Part shown: piece after piece, positions 40,703 to 41,117 of the stretch
Position numbering within the stretch: the stretch's first letter is position 1
Layout of the letters: every line of letters begins with the position of its first letter
Assembly: GCA_020624805.1 (NCBI GenBank)
Contig: JAHKVW010000015.1
Span: forward strand, 1-41,117
Direction of reading: 5' to 3'
Length of the DNA stretch: 41,117 nt
DNA from: a bacterium
GTDB lineage: Bacteria > Bacillota > Clostridia > Oscillospirales > Acutalibacteraceae
Translations under genes and position numbers: made by a program
The notes under the pieces: model-generated
Seen by the model: the letters and a program-made list of their open reading frames with translations, nothing else
What the model was told of the DNA's origin: nothing
The model's database searches: none

Positions 40703-41117
40703 ATGAAATTTGTAAAAAATCTGTTTTCCGCAGTGCTGGCGGGCATCATGATCTCGTTCGGCGGGGCGGTATATCTGGCATGTGTCGCGGCGGAAAAAGC
40801 ACAGCTCGGCGCGATCATGTTCTCACTGGGACTGTCGGTGATCCTGATCATGGGCTTTTTGCTGTTCACCGGCAAAACCGCCTATCTGCTCGAGAATAAG
40901 CCGTCCTACATCCCGTATCTGTGCACGATCTGGCTGGGCAATCTACTCGGCTGTATGCTGATGGGCACGCTCGTCATGTTCGCGAAACCGAATCTTGCCG
41001 AAACCGCTAAGACGATCTGCGAAAACAAGCTCACGCAGTCATGGTGGCAGACGATCATTTTGGGCGCGTTATGTGGCATCCTCGTGTATATCGCGGTGGA
41101 TTATTTCAGGAGCGATA
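40703..41117 (+). CDS. Formate/nitrite transporter family protein, cut by window edge
   Basis: The first 138 residues run to the window edge without a stop; the full family length is about 260-280. MKFVKNLFSAVLAGIMISFG then GAVYLACVA, a second span with GLSVILIMGFLLFTGKTAYL, and NLLGCMLMGTLVMFAKP fit the FNT (FocA/NirC) fold, a pentameric channel for formate, nitrite or similar anions. For a fermentative anaerobe formate export is the likely role. AGGG precedes the ATG. Confidence 0.85.
   Translation, partial: MKFVKNLFSAVLAGIMISFGGAVYLACVAAEKAQLGAIMFSLGLSVILIMGFLLFTGKTAYLLENKPSYIPYLCTIWLGNLLGCMLMGTLVMFAKPNLAETAKTICENKLTQSWWQTIILGALCGILVYIAVDYFRSD

Noticed and set aside
1..41117. CRISPR array, tRNA/rRNA genes, prophage or transposase
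   Set aside because: No regularly spaced repeats, no RNA gene signatures and no integrase or transposase coding sequence were seen; the repeats present are short palindromic intergenic elements.

Overview
The window looks like a chromosomal stretch from an anaerobic, Gram-positive, spore-forming gut clostridium of the Ruminococcus bromii type (Oscillospiraceae/Ruminococcaceae). The signs are sigma-A promoters and strong Shine-Dalgarno sites, a Rex-linked aconitase/isocitrate dehydrogenase operon, a SpoVM-like peptide, LicD, LCP and YfhO envelope genes, and two extracellular type I pullulanases, one with a dockerin as in R. bromii amylosomes. Base composition is roughly balanced in genes and AT-rich between them. 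No tRNA, rRNA, CRISPR, prophage or transposase gene was found.

Layout. 1-3708: AT-rich leader, then a cassette of PqqD-like protein, S26-type serine peptidase, HprK-like protein with a decayed P-loop, and an ABC exporter. 3817-4413: Asn-rich lipoprotein. 4550-8510 (minus): acn-icd-rex, with a promoter and possible attenuator at 8697-8791. 9002-11788: typA and a DEDDh exonuclease. 11853-12610: a strong promoter, about 215 bases of highly structured leader RNA, then two tiny overlapping genes, the second a lone sigma region 4 protein. 12773-14644: secreted protein of unknown function. 14853-16733 (minus): Cys-rich small protein and a GT-C-like membrane protein. 16926-19857: pgeF, an RluA-type pseudouridine synthase, a two-gene micro-operon ending in a SpoVM-like peptide, and a LysM protein. 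20033-26333: membrane-anchored pullulanase, then dockerin pullulanase. 26701-27922: thrH, and convergent folT. folT is preceded by a tetrahydrofolate riboswitch (28015-28210, minus) carrying an extra 90-base domain. 28336-34905 (minus): licD, ExoA-like GT2, membrane protein, PepV-like dipeptidase, and a yfhO gene broken by an in-frame TGA. 35076-41117: YfbR-like nucleotidase, LCP protein, GtrA protein, a cytoplasmic GH13 fused to DUF1653 (minus), two small envelope proteins, and the start of a formate/nitrite transporter cut by the window edge.

How it fits together. Starch metabolism is a clear theme: two secreted debranching enzymes, one on the membrane and one for a cohesin scaffold, and an intracellular GH13 for imported oligosaccharides. 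Envelope polymer genes form a second block. Intergenic regions are rich in short palindromic non-coding repeats of at least four families, including one copy inserted inside another. The most interesting items are the enlarged THF riboswitch, the unidentified structured RNA with its sigma-like partner, the PqqD/S26/HprK-like/ABC cassette, the GH13-DUF1653 fusion, and the tiny spoVM gene.
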